In this document: piece after piece, positions 8,978 through 17,575 of the stretch
How the letters are laid out: each line of letters opens with the position of its first letter
How positions within the stretch are numbered: the stretch's first letter is position 1
DNA from: Marinobacter fonticola
GTDB taxonomy: Bacteria; Pseudomonadota; Gammaproteobacteria; Pseudomonadales; Oleiphilaceae
Direction of reading: 5' to 3'
DNA length: 64,000 nucleotides
NCBI RefSeq assembly: GCF_008122265.1
Contig: NZ_CP043042.1
Span: 3,286,001 to 3,350,000, forward strand
Made by a program: the position numbers and the translations under genes
The notes under the pieces: model-generated
Database searches by the model: none
What the model was told of the DNA's origin: nothing
Seen by the model: only the letters and a program-made list of their open reading frames with translations

Positions 8978-9053
8978 TTAACTTGCGCACAAAATAAATC
9001 GTAACTAGGCTAATTATGCACTTACTGCACTAACGTTTAGCGCGCAAAGTTAA
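8978..9053. promoter_or_regulatory. Probable ohr control region with spaced inverted repeat
   Basis: AT-rich segment before ohr. TTAACTTGCGC (8978-8988) and GCGCAAAGTTAA (9042-9053) are inverted copies with one extra base in the right arm, separated by about 53 bp. The position, between ohrR and ohr, makes these arms candidate OhrR operators. The assignment is inference; the published OhrR sites vary between genera. Confidence 0.4.
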
Positions 9054-9118
9054 GCGCTATAGGGTTACAGCAGTATCCGAAAGCACAACATTCGTTCAAC
9101 CGAGACAAGGAGATTAGA

Positions 9119-9547
9119 ATGTCGCTCGAGAAAGTTGCTTATCGCGCTAAAGCCGAAGCTACCGGCGGCCGCGACGGACGCGCCGTATCCTCCGACGGAA
9201 TTCTGGATGTTGCATTGACCACACCGAAAGAGATGGGTGGCGGCGGTGGAAACGGCACCAATCCGGAACAGCTCTTCGCCGCGGGCTACTCAGCCTGTTT
9301 TCTGGGTGCCATGAAATTTGTTGCGAGCCAGGACAAGCTGTCTATTCCGGACGACACTTCCGTTGAAGGCAATGTGGGTATCGGTCCGATCCCTACCGGC
9401 TTCGGTATCGAAGTGGAGCTTCGTATCAGCCTGCCCGGCATGGACGACGATCAGGCCAAGCAGCTGATCGACAAGGCCCACGTGGTATGCCCGTATTCCA
9501 ACGCAACCCGTGGCAACATCGACGTCACCCTGACCCGGGTCGACTGA
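9119..9547 (+). CDS. ohr: Organic hydroperoxide resistance peroxidase Ohr
   Basis: Thiol peroxidase of 142 residues, the usual length for Ohr. It reduces fatty-acid and other organic hydroperoxides, with electrons from lipoylated proteins. The two redox cysteines are Cys60 ([11 protein letters not shown]) and Cys124 ([13 protein letters not shown]), and the conserved glycine-rich segment [20 protein letters not shown] is present. AAGGAG lies 7 nt before the ATG. It sits downstream of its regulator ohrR in the same direction, and a hairpin follows the stop codon. Confidence 0.96.
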   Translation: MSLEKVAYRAKAEATGGRDGRAVSSDGILDVALTTPKEMGGGGGNGTNPEQLFAAGYSACFLGAMKFVASQDKLSIPDDTSVEGNVGIGPIPTGFGIEVELRISLPGMDDDQAKQLIDKAHVVCPYSNATRGNIDVTLTRVD

Positions 9548-9555
9548 CGATTATG

Positions 9556-9585
9556 GCCCGTGCCGCCCTTGCGGCACCGGCTTTA
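9556..9585 (+). terminator. Rho-independent-like terminator after ohr
   Basis: Stem GTGCCGC / GCGGCAC (9560-9566 and 9571-9577), extended outward with one mismatch by GCC/GGC, loop CCTT, followed by TTTATTCTT. It starts 9 bp after the ohr stop codon. Confidence 0.7.
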
Positions 9586-9770
9586 TTCTTCCCTCGAACA
9601 CGTCCTTACCCTCCATCGGCCTTGCCGCAGAACCTTTAGAGTTCCTCGACTGGCCCATCTCAGACTATGAGCTATTGGTCCATATTTAGGGTGGCTCTGT
9701 ATAATTGCGAGTGTCCACCCCTGATTCTCACGAACGTTCTGAGTCCGCCACTAGAGCAGCAACCTGAAGA

Positions 9771-10637
9771 ATGCACCGAGCCAAATCGAAAAAATTAACG
9801 AAGTTAACCTGTGTTCAGTGGGCGCTGGGCGTCCTGGCGAGCATGCTCTTGCAAACGGCGTGGGCTGACCCTCTACGCGCTTGCTACGGCGACTGGCAGC
9901 CTTACATCTATAAAAACGATCGGAACGAACTGGTCGGCATCGCCAAAGATCTTCTTACTGCGGCGGTCGAGGCTATTGGTCAGGAAATCGAGTACGTCAG
10001 GCTGCCCTATAAACGCTGTATTTTAGAGGTCCGGTCAGGCCGTCTGGACATCGTGATGCTCACATCGCCGGCAATATCTACCGACCTCATCGAATCCAGA
10101 ACCATTTTTGCTTACTGGCGGCCGGCGGCTATTGTTCGCAACCAGGATGCCCTCACCCATTTCAGCACTTTAAAACAGCTGTCCGACCGGGTGGTTATCG
10201 TTATCGATAGCTACAAGTATCCAGAACCTCTCCGCCGCTGGCTTGAAGGTCATGCCACCGTCGTGAAGGCCAGCTATGGCAGTGAGCAGGTCCAAGGTTA
10301 CACCGTACCCTATCGCATGCTGGAAGCCGGCCGGGGCGATGTGTTCATCGAAGACCTTTTCTGGAGCCACAACTTCATTCACGAGTACGATCTGGACCTG
10401 CGGGTCTTGGAACCGGCAATCACCTGCGAGACTAACTCGATCAGCTTTCGCAAGGGCCTGTCGGACCTACGGGATAAAATCGACCACGCCTTATCGGTGC
10501 GCGGCACCGAGTTTAGGGAGGCGCTATTCATGGCGTACACGGGCCAGCCGGAGTCAACGTTCGCCTACGCGCCGAGAGCCGGTTCCAGGCACGACACCGA
10601 TCGTAGGCCTTGTGGTGGGCTGAAGCTGCGGTATTGA
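9771..10637 (+). CDS. Periplasmic solute-binding protein (SBP_bac_3-like)
   Basis: Exported protein of 288 residues. A basic N terminus and hydrophobic segment (VQWALGVLASMLLQTAWA) form a signal peptide. The mature part starts like amino-acid-type binding proteins: YGDWQPYIYKNDRNELVGIAKDLL, then LPYKRCILEVRSGRLDIVML, the spot where family 3 proteins contact the ligand amino group. No ABC permease or ATPase gene is near, so it may be an orphan binding protein or a stand-alone sensor, as is common in marine gammaproteobacteria. The ribosome binding site is weak. The ligand is unknown. Confidence 0.75.
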   Translation: MHRAKSKKLTKLTCVQWALGVLASMLLQTAWADPLRACYGDWQPYIYKNDRNELVGIAKDLLTAAVEAIGQEIEYVRLPYKRCILEVRSGRLDIVMLTSPAISTDLIESRTIFAYWRPAAIVRNQDALTHFSTLKQLSDRVVIVIDSYKYPEPLRRWLEGHATVVKASYGSEQVQGYTVPYRMLEAGRGDVFIEDLFWSHNFIHEYDLDLRVLEPAITCETNSISFRKGLSDLRDKIDHALSVRGTEFREALFMAYTGQPESTFAYAPRAGSRHDTDRRPCGGLKLRY

Positions 10638-10655
10638 TCGATGCTAACCGCGCGT

Positions 10656-10921
10656 AGTGTGCCGTGCGGTTAATTCGCTGATCTACTGAGCCCCTGAGAG
10701 CTTTGAGAGCAAGGCGCGGTGGCGAAGGTTTGGTGGTTCCAAATCGAGCCAGCGCAACGCGGCTATCAAAGCTCTCAGGGGCTCCCGAAGGGCGCGCCGC
10801 TGACGACGCTGGGCCGTCGTTTCCAAACCTTAACGGGGAACCACCCCGCCTGCGGCTTGGCGCCTTGTCCAGCGCCGTCAGCGACGCGCAGTAGATCAGC
10901 GAATTAACCGCACGGCACACT
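10656..10921. mobile_element. Two-hairpin palindromic element, copy 1 (266 bp, non-autonomous)
   Basis: Non-coding element bounded by 33-bp perfect inverted repeats (10656-10688 and 10889-10921, outer end AGTGTGCCGTGCGG). Inside are two hairpins in tandem. Stem A is 10688-10706 with 10766-10784, a perfect 19 bp. Stem B is 10792-10812 with 10869-10889, 19 of 21 paired. They are separated by CCGAAGG (10785-10791). Loop A holds GCAAGGCGC, TGGTGGTTCC and GCAACG; loop B holds GGAACCACC and GGCGCCTTG, the complements of the first two. The trinucleotide CGT flanks both ends and might be a target duplication. No transposase is encoded. It lies between a solute-binding gene and the convergent DUF6160-like gene. 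Confidence 0.85.
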
Positions 10922-11074
10922 CGTAGCACTGTCTTTTACGGCGTCTTTGGGACGCCTCATCGATACCATGTGGCAAAAAAAGCCTCCGCACAGATAACCG
11001 GCGGAGGCACGGGTGGCCCTCGACACACTCTCGACACATCGTCTTCGGACCTGGCTTGGGGTTGCGTTAAATCC

Positions 11075-11887
11075 TTAGTGACCGTAGATACGCATCTGCG
11101 TCTGCTGGATAGACAGATCATCCAGGGCGATGGAACCAATGGAGGTTCCACCCACCAATACGCCACCAATATTCATGTCGGCGTCGAAGGTGTTGATATC
11201 CACCGCGAGACTATCCACACCGGCAGCGTTGGGCGCCTTGTAGACATCCATTTCGGCAATCGCGCCCAGCGTGACGATATTGGGGTTATCGTCGTAATCC
11301 GCACCCGTCAGTTCCAGATCCCGTATGCCCACGGCCATGAAGGGCACATCCACATCCATGTCGTCGATGGCAAAGCGTGTGCGGATATTCATGTGGTCGG
11401 TTTCGGTATCCACACGAATCTTGAGTTCGGTAAACAACCCTTCGATGGACAGGTTGTCCATTAACAGCGTGCTATCGGTATGGCCACGAAGTTCCCAGGC
11501 GCCCGTGCGCACCGCGAAATCGATGGGTGAGCCAAACAGCGGGAAGACATCGATGGCTGCATCGCCATCTTCCAGCACATCGATGTTGATCCTGATGTTG
11601 TCGATCAGGTCTGTGGCTTCGTTCGGAATGGCAAAACCCAGTTCTGAAAACATGTCGTCGCGTCCCGCACCACCGACGAAAATGTCGCTAACCGCTAGCG
11701 TGCCTTCGTCGATGTAGCGAAACTCGTCGATGTTGACCTGCGTTTCCAATTCGATGGTCACCCCCGCCTGGCCGGTAATACCGCCCATTGCAGAGTCGTC
11801 GAGCGCCTTCAATTCCGCCTGCGCCGCGAGAGGCAGTCCGGATACAGCCAGCGCCAGGGCTGTGGTTTTCAGGCTAGTCATGGTCAT
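11075..11887 (-). CDS. Exported DUF6160-like (putative pilus/FilA-related) protein
   Basis: Secreted or surface protein of 270 residues. A signal peptide (TTALALAVSGLPLAAQA) is followed by the motif LKALDDSAMGGITGQAGVTIELE, which I recall as the hallmark start of DUF6160 proteins, a family linked to Acinetobacter FilA-type pilus systems. The rest is an acidic, beta-rich repetitive sequence (for example DMDVDVPFMAVGIRDLELTGADYDDN and SIGSIALDDLSIQQTQMRIYG). AAGGAAC precedes two closely spaced ATGs; spacing would suit the one at 11881 as well. It is next to the exported choice-of-anchor protein at 12045 on the same strand. Function unknown; the family call is from memory of motif. Confidence 0.7.
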   Translation of the reverse strand: MTMTSLKTTALALAVSGLPLAAQAELKALDDSAMGGITGQAGVTIELETQVNIDEFRYIDEGTLAVSDIFVGGAGRDDMFSELGFAIPNEATDLIDNIRINIDVLEDGDAAIDVFPLFGSPIDFAVRTGAWELRGHTDSTLLMDNLSIEGLFTELKIRVDTETDHMNIRTRFAIDDMDVDVPFMAVGIRDLELTGADYDDNPNIVTLGAIAEMDVYKAPNAAGVDSLAVDINTFDADMNIGGVLVGGTSIGSIALDDLSIQQTQMRIYGH

Positions 11888-12044
11888 GTTCCTTTTTCAT
11901 TGTTGCTCGGTTCGTTATTGTTGGTCTGTCGTTGCTTAATCACTGCTTAGTCGTCGTTTACCGGGAGTGTCTGATGCGTGTTGTCGCCTCCCACCGCTAT
12001 CGCCTGGAAAACCGGGCGCCCCGGGCGGGGCACCCGGCGACCCC

Positions 12045-13856
12045 TTACAGGTTCGGAGTCAGCGCCAGGTTGATCTCGTTGCCATCGCCTGCCAGGAACA
12101 GGTTGAGGATGTCGGTCAGGCCGCCGCAATTTTCCAAAGGCGGCAGTGCATAGGTCCCGGAGAGGTTGCCGCCTTCCAGCGGTTTGAAGGTTTCACCTTC
12201 CGGCGACTGCATGTCGATAGTGACCGGATCGATGGTCTGGCACCGATCGCCGCCGCCAATCGGCAACTTGAAGCCGAACAGGTTGATGGTGACCTTGGGC
12301 ACCTTGACGATCAGCTTGGACTTCGCAGTCAACGTGCCGTCGACCAAGGTGCCAGTGGTCTGCTCAACCGCTTCGAACTCGACGTTGGCCGTGGCTTTCA
12401 GACGCTTGAAGAACTTGATGACCCGGAAAGATCCCTGGGTCGGCTCAATGTTCAGGTCAGCGGTGTACATACCCGTCGCCAGCTCCAGCACCGCGTCGAT
12501 GGTGCCGTTGATCGGCAGGGTACTGTCGGACGCCTTGATATAGGTGGAGCCATCGATATCGAGCAGGAAGTCAACGGTGCCGCTGCTGCCGTCGTCACCT
12601 TCGCCGTTGAGCGGAACGGTGAGGCTCGCGCTGTCCGGATCGTCGGATTCGATGACCAGGTCGGCGTTGCCGGCTTGGGCTGACGCTGGCGTGTACGTCA
12701 CGGTAACGGCACAGCTTGCGTCGGGCGCGACCGTGGCACAGTCGTTGGTCTGCATAAACTCGCTGGTGGCGCCGTTGATGTTGATCGCGGCAATATTCAG
12801 GGCAGCGGCACCGGTGTTGGAAACCGTCACGGTCCGCTCGGCGGTGGTACCGACCTGGACCGCACCAAAGCTGACGTCCTCGGGTGAAGCCGCGATGTTC
12901 GGTGTCGCTACGCTGTAGCTGGTGCCGGTCAACTGCAGTGCCACACTCGGATTTTCAGGATCGGTAGAATCCACGGTCAGCGTCGCGACCTGTTCGCCGT
13001 CGCCGTCCGCGTAGTAGGTCAGATCAACGCTGCAGCTTTCCCCCACAGCGACGGTGGTGCAGTCGTTAGTCAGCATGAAGGCCGCCGGGTTGGTTCCGCC
13101 CAGGGTAATGTTGTTGATACCCAGTTCGGCGCCGCCGGTGTTGGAGATGGTGACAGTCTGTTCGCCTGTCAGGCCGGATTGCACTTCGCCGAAGTCGACG
13201 GTTTCAGCCGGTTCCAGGCTAATAACCGGATCGGCTGTCTGCTCGCCGACGATCTGAAACGTCTGCAAAACGTTATCCTGACCGGCCACCTGGGTACAGT
13301 CCGCAATGAACTCGCCAATCGGTGCTGGCGCGACGGAGCCATCGGCCGTGCGCGCGGTCATATCCAGCACCAGACCACCGACGACGATGGCGCCTTCGCC
13401 CACTTGGTCGGCGGTGAATGTCTGCGCGGCTGCGTCGCCTGTCGCCGGCACCGTAAAGGCACCGGTCTCGTCCGGAATGGGGGATTGCGGAATCGTCAGC
13501 GGAACGGTGATGTTGGTATCTCCGGTGACGGTGCGAATGATATTGGTGGATGTGGCCACACCCTCGATGGTCTCCGACCCCACCAGTTTCAGGCCAGTGC
13601 GGGAGTTCTCGTTAACCGTGGTAAGGGCTTCGATCTGGAAGGGCCCCAGCGGCTGACCGACCTGTGCCTCGGTCGGGATGTCCGCCGAGATTTCCGCCAA
13701 AATAGGCTGTTCGCCGATCAACGGAAACGGGCAGGTATATTCAAGGGTGAGCGATACCGGTTCGGCGGTCGCAGCACCGCTTGCCGCCATCAGCGCCGCG
13801 GCGGTAATGGCAAACGGCAAATGGCGCGAGCGCCTGCGTGCATTCTTCGAATTCAT
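12045..13856 (-). CDS. Exported choice-of-anchor D (ASH/HYDIN-type) domain protein with DUF6801-like N terminus
   Basis: Large exported protein, 603 residues, with a signal peptide ending near SGAATA. The first about 210 residues start LTLEYTCPFPLIGEQPI, resembling the DUF6801 family. Two immunoglobulin-like choice-of-anchor D repeats follow (about 215-315 and 318-422). Each has the pattern VDFGEVQSGLTGEQTVTISNTG or VSFGAVQVGTTAERTVTVSNTG, with a DCTTVAVGESCSVDLTY or DCATVAPDASCAVTVTY strand carrying paired cysteines. The C-terminal about 170 residues (from DFLLDIDGSTYIKASD) is a further beta domain with CQTIDPVTIDM. AGAGGA lies 6-7 nt before the ATG. The likely role is surface or adhesive structure; no anchor sequence is visible. 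It is followed by the DUF6160-like gene. Confidence 0.8.
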   Translation of the reverse strand: MNSKNARRRSRHLPFAITAAALMAASGAATAEPVSLTLEYTCPFPLIGEQPILAEISADIPTEAQVGQPLGPFQIEALTTVNENSRTGLKLVGSETIEGVATSTNIIRTVTGDTNITVPLTIPQSPIPDETGAFTVPATGDAAAQTFTADQVGEGAIVVGGLVLDMTARTADGSVAPAPIGEFIADCTQVAGQDNVLQTFQIVGEQTADPVISLEPAETVDFGEVQSGLTGEQTVTISNTGGAELGINNITLGGTNPAAFMLTNDCTTVAVGESCSVDLTYYADGDGEQVATLTVDSTDPENPSVALQLTGTSYSVATPNIAASPEDVSFGAVQVGTTAERTVTVSNTGAAALNIAAININGATSEFMQTNDCATVAPDASCAVTVTYTPASAQAGNADLVIESDDPDSASLTVPLNGEGDDGSSGTVDFLLDIDGSTYIKASDSTLPINGTIDAVLELATGMYTADLNIEPTQGSFRVIKFFKRLKATANVEFEAVEQTTGTLVDGTLTAKSKLIVKVPKVTINLFGFKLPIGGGDRCQTIDPVTIDMQSPEGETFKPLEGGNLSGTYALPPLENCGGLTDILNLFLAGDGNEINLALTPNL

Positions 13857-14240
13857 GGTTCGTCCTCTGCTTTGAGCATTTAACTGTTTTTGTTGGGCTC
13901 GCAGACTGCATCGATGAGGACTTCTTTATCGATCTGCGGCGTATCCCTGTCGTCCGTCGTGTTTGAAACAGACAACTGCCTGGATACACCCACCTCGGGA
14001 GATGTGGTGCATCACGCTCATTAGGCGTGCCGGGGACCACCACCGTCATTGCCAGAAACGGCAAGCTCTTTGACAAAATAGGAACGAAACCCGATCAATC
14101 GGCTGAATCGTGAAGACCTTCAAATTTCTGACAGGTCATGCGTTATTGGCCCGATACGACTGTATTGGGAGACTGTCTTGGAAAACTGTAGCGAGATGAG
14201 GTATTGATCGGAAAAGGAACGTATTGGTGGGGCAAGCCAG
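13857..14240. other. Intergenic region upstream of the choice-of-anchor D gene
   Basis: 384 bp between two minus-strand genes, the AraC-type regulator and the exported protein. It must contain the promoter for the latter. The words GACTGT and GTATTG recur several times between about 14140 and 14215, but without regular spacing. No coding sequence, RNA or clear terminator seen. Confidence 0.35.
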
Positions 14241-15272
14241 TCAGTGATCCAACGTATCGCGGCTGTGATGACGCCGGATCTCCCCGGGGGTATGGCCGGT
14301 CCAGCTTCGATAGGCCCGGGTAAAACTGGCCTGGTCGCTAAACCCCATCTTCTCGGCGATGACTTCCAGCGCCACGGTGGTTTCAGTGAGGTAGCGCGTG
14401 GCGTAGATACGGCGGATCCCGTTGCGAATCTCGCGAAATGTCGTTCCTGCAGACGCCAGATGATGACGCAGTGAACGGGCACTCATACCAAGCTCCCTTG
14501 CAGCGCAGTCCAGACTGCCGCCCGGTCCCGGGTGGTGCATGACGATGTCCCGCACCCTGGCGACGATCTCCCCTGGACTTTCCGGCTGCATTTCTTCGCG
14601 TGAACGCGCCTTGGCCAGAAAATACGCCAGCCCCAACTTCTTGTCCCTCACCGGGCGACCGGAGAGAGGCATAACCACTTGGGTAGCCGGCGCATCGAAG
14701 ACGACCTCGGCGCCCCGGGTCAGTCGATGCCAACGCTCAAGGCCGATATCGCTGCTGAAGTCGAATTCGAAGCGGAACTGCCCACAGGCCTGAGACGCTA
14801 GCGCGTGAATACTGCCCATATAGATCTTGGCCATAAAGGGCCGGAGATCCCCCAGCTCCCAGGAGTCACGCAGGCGAATACGCACGTCCTCGCCGGTTGA
14901 ACTCAATTCCATATCCATAATCGGCAGACAGACCCGAAGGTACTGCACGATCATGCTCACCAGCTTGCGCGGGTCTTCCTGGCCGAGCAGCGCAAAACCG
15001 AGTAGACCATGGGCCGGAAAGTCCAGTTGCTGGCCGAACTCAAAGCCAGCGGTCTCGTCGCGCAGCAGCGAATTCGCCTGGCGCAGGATCTGGATCACCT
15101 GGTTCATGGATAGAAAGGCTTCGGGATTATCGAGGATCGACTGGTCTATGCCGGAGCCTTCGACCAAAGCTTGCCGCCCTATTCCTCGCGCCTCCATGAA
15201 GCGCAGAAATCGACGGCCATAGCGCACGGAAACAATGGGCACGTTGTAGACCATGCGGCTGGACGGGTGCAT
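14241..15272 (-). CDS. AraC-family transcriptional regulator with arabinose-binding-like (OruR type) sensor
   Basis: DNA-binding regulator of 343 residues. The N-terminal two thirds match the AraC-like ligand-binding domain of OruR/ArgR-type regulators (RFLRFMEARGIGRQALVEGSGID, DFPAHGLLGFALL). The C terminus (about 235-335) has two helix-turn-helix units: LDCAARELGMSARSLRHHL and ALEVIAEKMGFSDQASFTRAYRSW, followed by TGHTPGEIRR. AGGGATGAC lies just ahead of the ATG at 15272; an in-frame ATG at 15254 is possible. Its neighbours are an exported protein and a cytosine-type permease, both on the same strand, so the target is not obvious. Confidence 0.88.
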   Translation of the reverse strand: MHPSSRMVYNVPIVSVRYGRRFLRFMEARGIGRQALVEGSGIDQSILDNPEAFLSMNQVIQILRQANSLLRDETAGFEFGQQLDFPAHGLLGFALLGQEDPRKLVSMIVQYLRVCLPIMDMELSSTGEDVRIRLRDSWELGDLRPFMAKIYMGSIHALASQACGQFRFEFDFSSDIGLERWHRLTRGAEVVFDAPATQVVMPLSGRPVRDKKLGLAYFLAKARSREEMQPESPGEIVARVRDIVMHHPGPGGSLDCAARELGMSARSLRHHLASAGTTFREIRNGIRRIYATRYLTETTVALEVIAEKMGFSDQASFTRAYRSWTGHTPGEIRRHHSRDTLDH

Positions 15273-15676
15273 TGGGTCATCCCTGAAGTCCGGTCTTTCA
15301 GTTTGAGGAACCTCCGACTACCGGCAACGGGCGAGAGTGACCTCGCCCTATCCTTGTTGCCCGGAAGGATGCTCGCTTCGCCACGGTCAGTTGATGGCGG
15401 ACATAACCACCCTGCCTTGCGAGCGCTGACCCGAGTATAAGAAGAAGAGTAATTGGTCTTTCTGCCAACCGATCACGCTTTCTCGACGATGGCCGAAAAT
15501 GACAACGTGCGTCGTTGACCTTGTGAACGAGCGAACAGATGTAAGCCCGACGCAGTTTCTTCGTGAATGAACAGCCTGTTATTGGCCAGGCCAGCCGTTC
15601 ACTTCCGCCGGTACGACTGTACGGGAAACGAGCACCCGGCCATCGCGCACGGAAGCCAGAACAGGCTATTGATTGA
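15273..15676. other. Intergenic region upstream of the AraC-type regulator
   Basis: 404 bp between the permease stop codon and the regulator. GTACGACTGTAC (near 15611) is a short palindrome. No gene, RNA or convincing terminator is visible; it should hold the promoter of the regulator. Confidence 0.35.
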
Positions 15677-16951
15677 TCAGCACGTCATAGGACGCCGCGC
15701 CTTGATCCAAGCCGTGGCCAGATAAATCAGGGCAAAAGCGAGAATCGCGGCCACCACACCCACGAGAGGTGCAATCCACGGCGAGGTATAGGCTGCCAAC
15801 GAACCGAGACCGTAGGCCGCAAGGCCGGTGATGTTAAAGGCCGGAAGCGAGGCTGTTTCCAGGTTGGGGTAAACCCCACGCCATGCGACCAAATAGTTGG
15901 CCATAATTACGCCGCCTACCGGGGGAATGAAGGTAGCCAGCAGAGCCAGGAAAGGTATCAACCATTCGTACATGCCCAGCACCGCCAGCAGCGTGCCGAT
16001 TCCGGCGCCAATCACGGTTATCAGCCTGCGGCGGCGCGTGCGAAACATATTGCAGCCCGCCATGGCGAAGTTGTAGACGGTGTTATCCTGGGTGGTCCAC
16101 AGGTTGAGAAACAGCATCAGGATTCCCATGGTCGCCAGGCCCTGTGCTACTAGAATGTCGACGATATCCGCTTGCCGGTAGACCAGCGCGCCGACTGCAC
16201 CAACCAGCGTCATCAGTCCGTTTCCTACAAAGAAGGCCGCCAGGGTGGCAAACACCGCCGCTTTACTGGAACGAGCGAAGCGCGTCCAATTGGTCGCTTG
16301 GGTGCCGCCACTCACAAAGGTGCCGAATACCAACGTAATTGCCGCCGCCATGCTCACCTCGCCAGAAGGTGCAACGGCGCCCAGGCCTTTTATGCCACCA
16401 CCCTCCATAATGGCGATGGTCATGCTAACCGCGATAAGAATCATCATGGCCGGCACCGCAAAACGCGACAGCCATTCCAGTCCGCGATATCCCACAAGCG
16501 CACTGATACAAAATCCGAAACCAAACATGACCATCAGGGGCAGCTCCCAGCTCTGAGCCAGCCCCGTCATCTTGACCAACATAATCGCCATGGTGGCTGT
16601 TCCCCAGGCATACCAGCCAATTTGGGTAAAGCCGAGGATGAAATCCGACAATTTACTGCCCATCTGCCCGAAGGCAAACCGGCTCATCTGAGCGGTGTTC
16701 AAGCCAGAGCGAGCGGCAATATAAGCCAGAACCGCCGCGTAGGTGCCGAGTAACAGGTTGCCGATCAGCAACACCAGCAACAGGGTCTCAAAATCGAAAG
16801 CGGCGCCGATCGAACCGCCGACCCACATGGTTGCGGTAAAAAACGTAAAGCCCAGCAGCACCAGCCCCATGGATGCCAGACTCTTACGTGCCTCCGGTGG
16901 CACGGCGCTGAGGGGATAGTCCTGTTCCCGAAGTCTCCCTGAATCGCTCAT
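15677..16951 (-). CDS. Cytosine permease-like NCS1 transporter (CodB family)
   Basis: Inner-membrane transporter of 424 residues, close to the length of E. coli CodB (419). About twelve hydrophobic segments are visible. The N-terminal pattern VPPEARKSLASMGLVLLGFTFFTATMWVGG aligns well with CodB, as does IGNLLLGTYAAVLAYIAARSGLNT and FTQIGWYAWGTATMA. The family carries cytosine or other nucleobases and related heterocycles with protons or sodium. No cytosine deaminase gene is adjacent, so the substrate may not be cytosine. GGGAGTG precedes the ATG. Confidence 0.85.
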   Translation of the reverse strand: MSDSGRLREQDYPLSAVPPEARKSLASMGLVLLGFTFFTATMWVGGSIGAAFDFETLLLVLLIGNLLLGTYAAVLAYIAARSGLNTAQMSRFAFGQMGSKLSDFILGFTQIGWYAWGTATMAIMLVKMTGLAQSWELPLMVMFGFGFCISALVGYRGLEWLSRFAVPAMMILIAVSMTIAIMEGGGIKGLGAVAPSGEVSMAAAITLVFGTFVSGGTQATNWTRFARSSKAAVFATLAAFFVGNGLMTLVGAVGALVYRQADIVDILVAQGLATMGILMLFLNLWTTQDNTVYNFAMAGCNMFRTRRRRLITVIGAGIGTLLAVLGMYEWLIPFLALLATFIPPVGGVIMANYLVAWRGVYPNLETASLPAFNITGLAAYGLGSLAAYTSPWIAPLVGVVAAILAFALIYLATAWIKARRPMTC

Positions 16952-17178
16952 GCGCTCTGCACTCCCGTTTTATGGGTATAGGTTGGCCATCATGTTGTTC
17001 GTCAGGCTCGTGATGGTGTCGCAGTCAATGACCTAGGTCAGGTGTACGGACTTCTACGCGGTTTAAAATGGAGAAGTGGTCTCTATATTGACAATCACAG
17101 CAGTCCCAGCATTGATAATCAAAGCAATGCCAACTTGGAAAGTCCAAGCAATACGCAGTAAGCGCGAGGACAAGCGCA

Positions 17179-17487
17179 ATGGCAAGTACACGTTTCAGCC
17201 GTATTTTGATCGCCATCGCGATCACGCTGTTTTTCGTTGGCTCGACGGTGTCCGGGCCCGCCGATCTGGCGTCGGGCTACTCAACCGGGGCGTATAGCGC
17301 CGATACCTTCGCCAGTGCTGCTGACGATACGTTTTCCTCCGCTGACCTTTCCTTCTGGCCCCAAGCGATCAGTTTCGTCGCTCTGGCGGCTTTGATGGTG
17401 CTGGTAGGCTTACACCCCCGGCCAGCCGTCCAATCCTATTCGATCAGCTATCCGGTTTTGCCTCAAGGCCCGCCGACGCGTCATTGA
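17179..17487 (+). CDS. Small membrane protein of unknown function
   Basis: 102-residue product with two hydrophobic segments (ILIAIAITLFFVGSTV and AISFVALAALMVLVGL) separated by a Ser/Ala/Thr/Asp-rich linker. GAGGA lies 9 nt before the ATG. The tail is Pro-rich (HPRPAVQSYSISYPVLPQGPP). I do not recognise a family. It is in line with the downstream CBS-domain gene, 88 bp away, so they may be co-transcribed. Possibly a short hypothetical gene; coding support is the ribosome binding site and membrane topology only. Confidence 0.5.
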   Translation: MASTRFSRILIAIAITLFFVGSTVSGPADLASGYSTGAYSADTFASAADDTFSSADLSFWPQAISFVALAALMVLVGLHPRPAVQSYSISYPVLPQGPPTRH

Positions 17488-17575
17488 ATCCGTTGAACAC
17501 CGACCCGAAACGCGCCAACCAACACGGTTGGCAGCACTCGGGCATCTAACGAATTCGATTACGAGAGGCGTCTCC

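Noticed and set aside
10703..10894. Open frames within repeat element copy 1, including one antisense frame reaching 10929
   Set aside because: They are inside the hairpin arms; both strands look open because the element is palindromic and GC-rich.
10656..10921. Attachment site or integron attC
   Set aside because: No integrase gene and no attC core GTTRRRY pair at the ends; the three copies are at unrelated loci with two hairpins each.
13179..13883. 234-codon frame antisense to the choice-of-anchor D gene
   Set aside because: The opposite strand encodes a protein with clear signal peptide and repeated domains; the antisense frame is composition-driven.
15677..16951. Purine/thiamine riboswitch ahead of the permease
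   Set aside because: The upstream region 16952-17178 shows no conserved riboswitch core that I can recognise.
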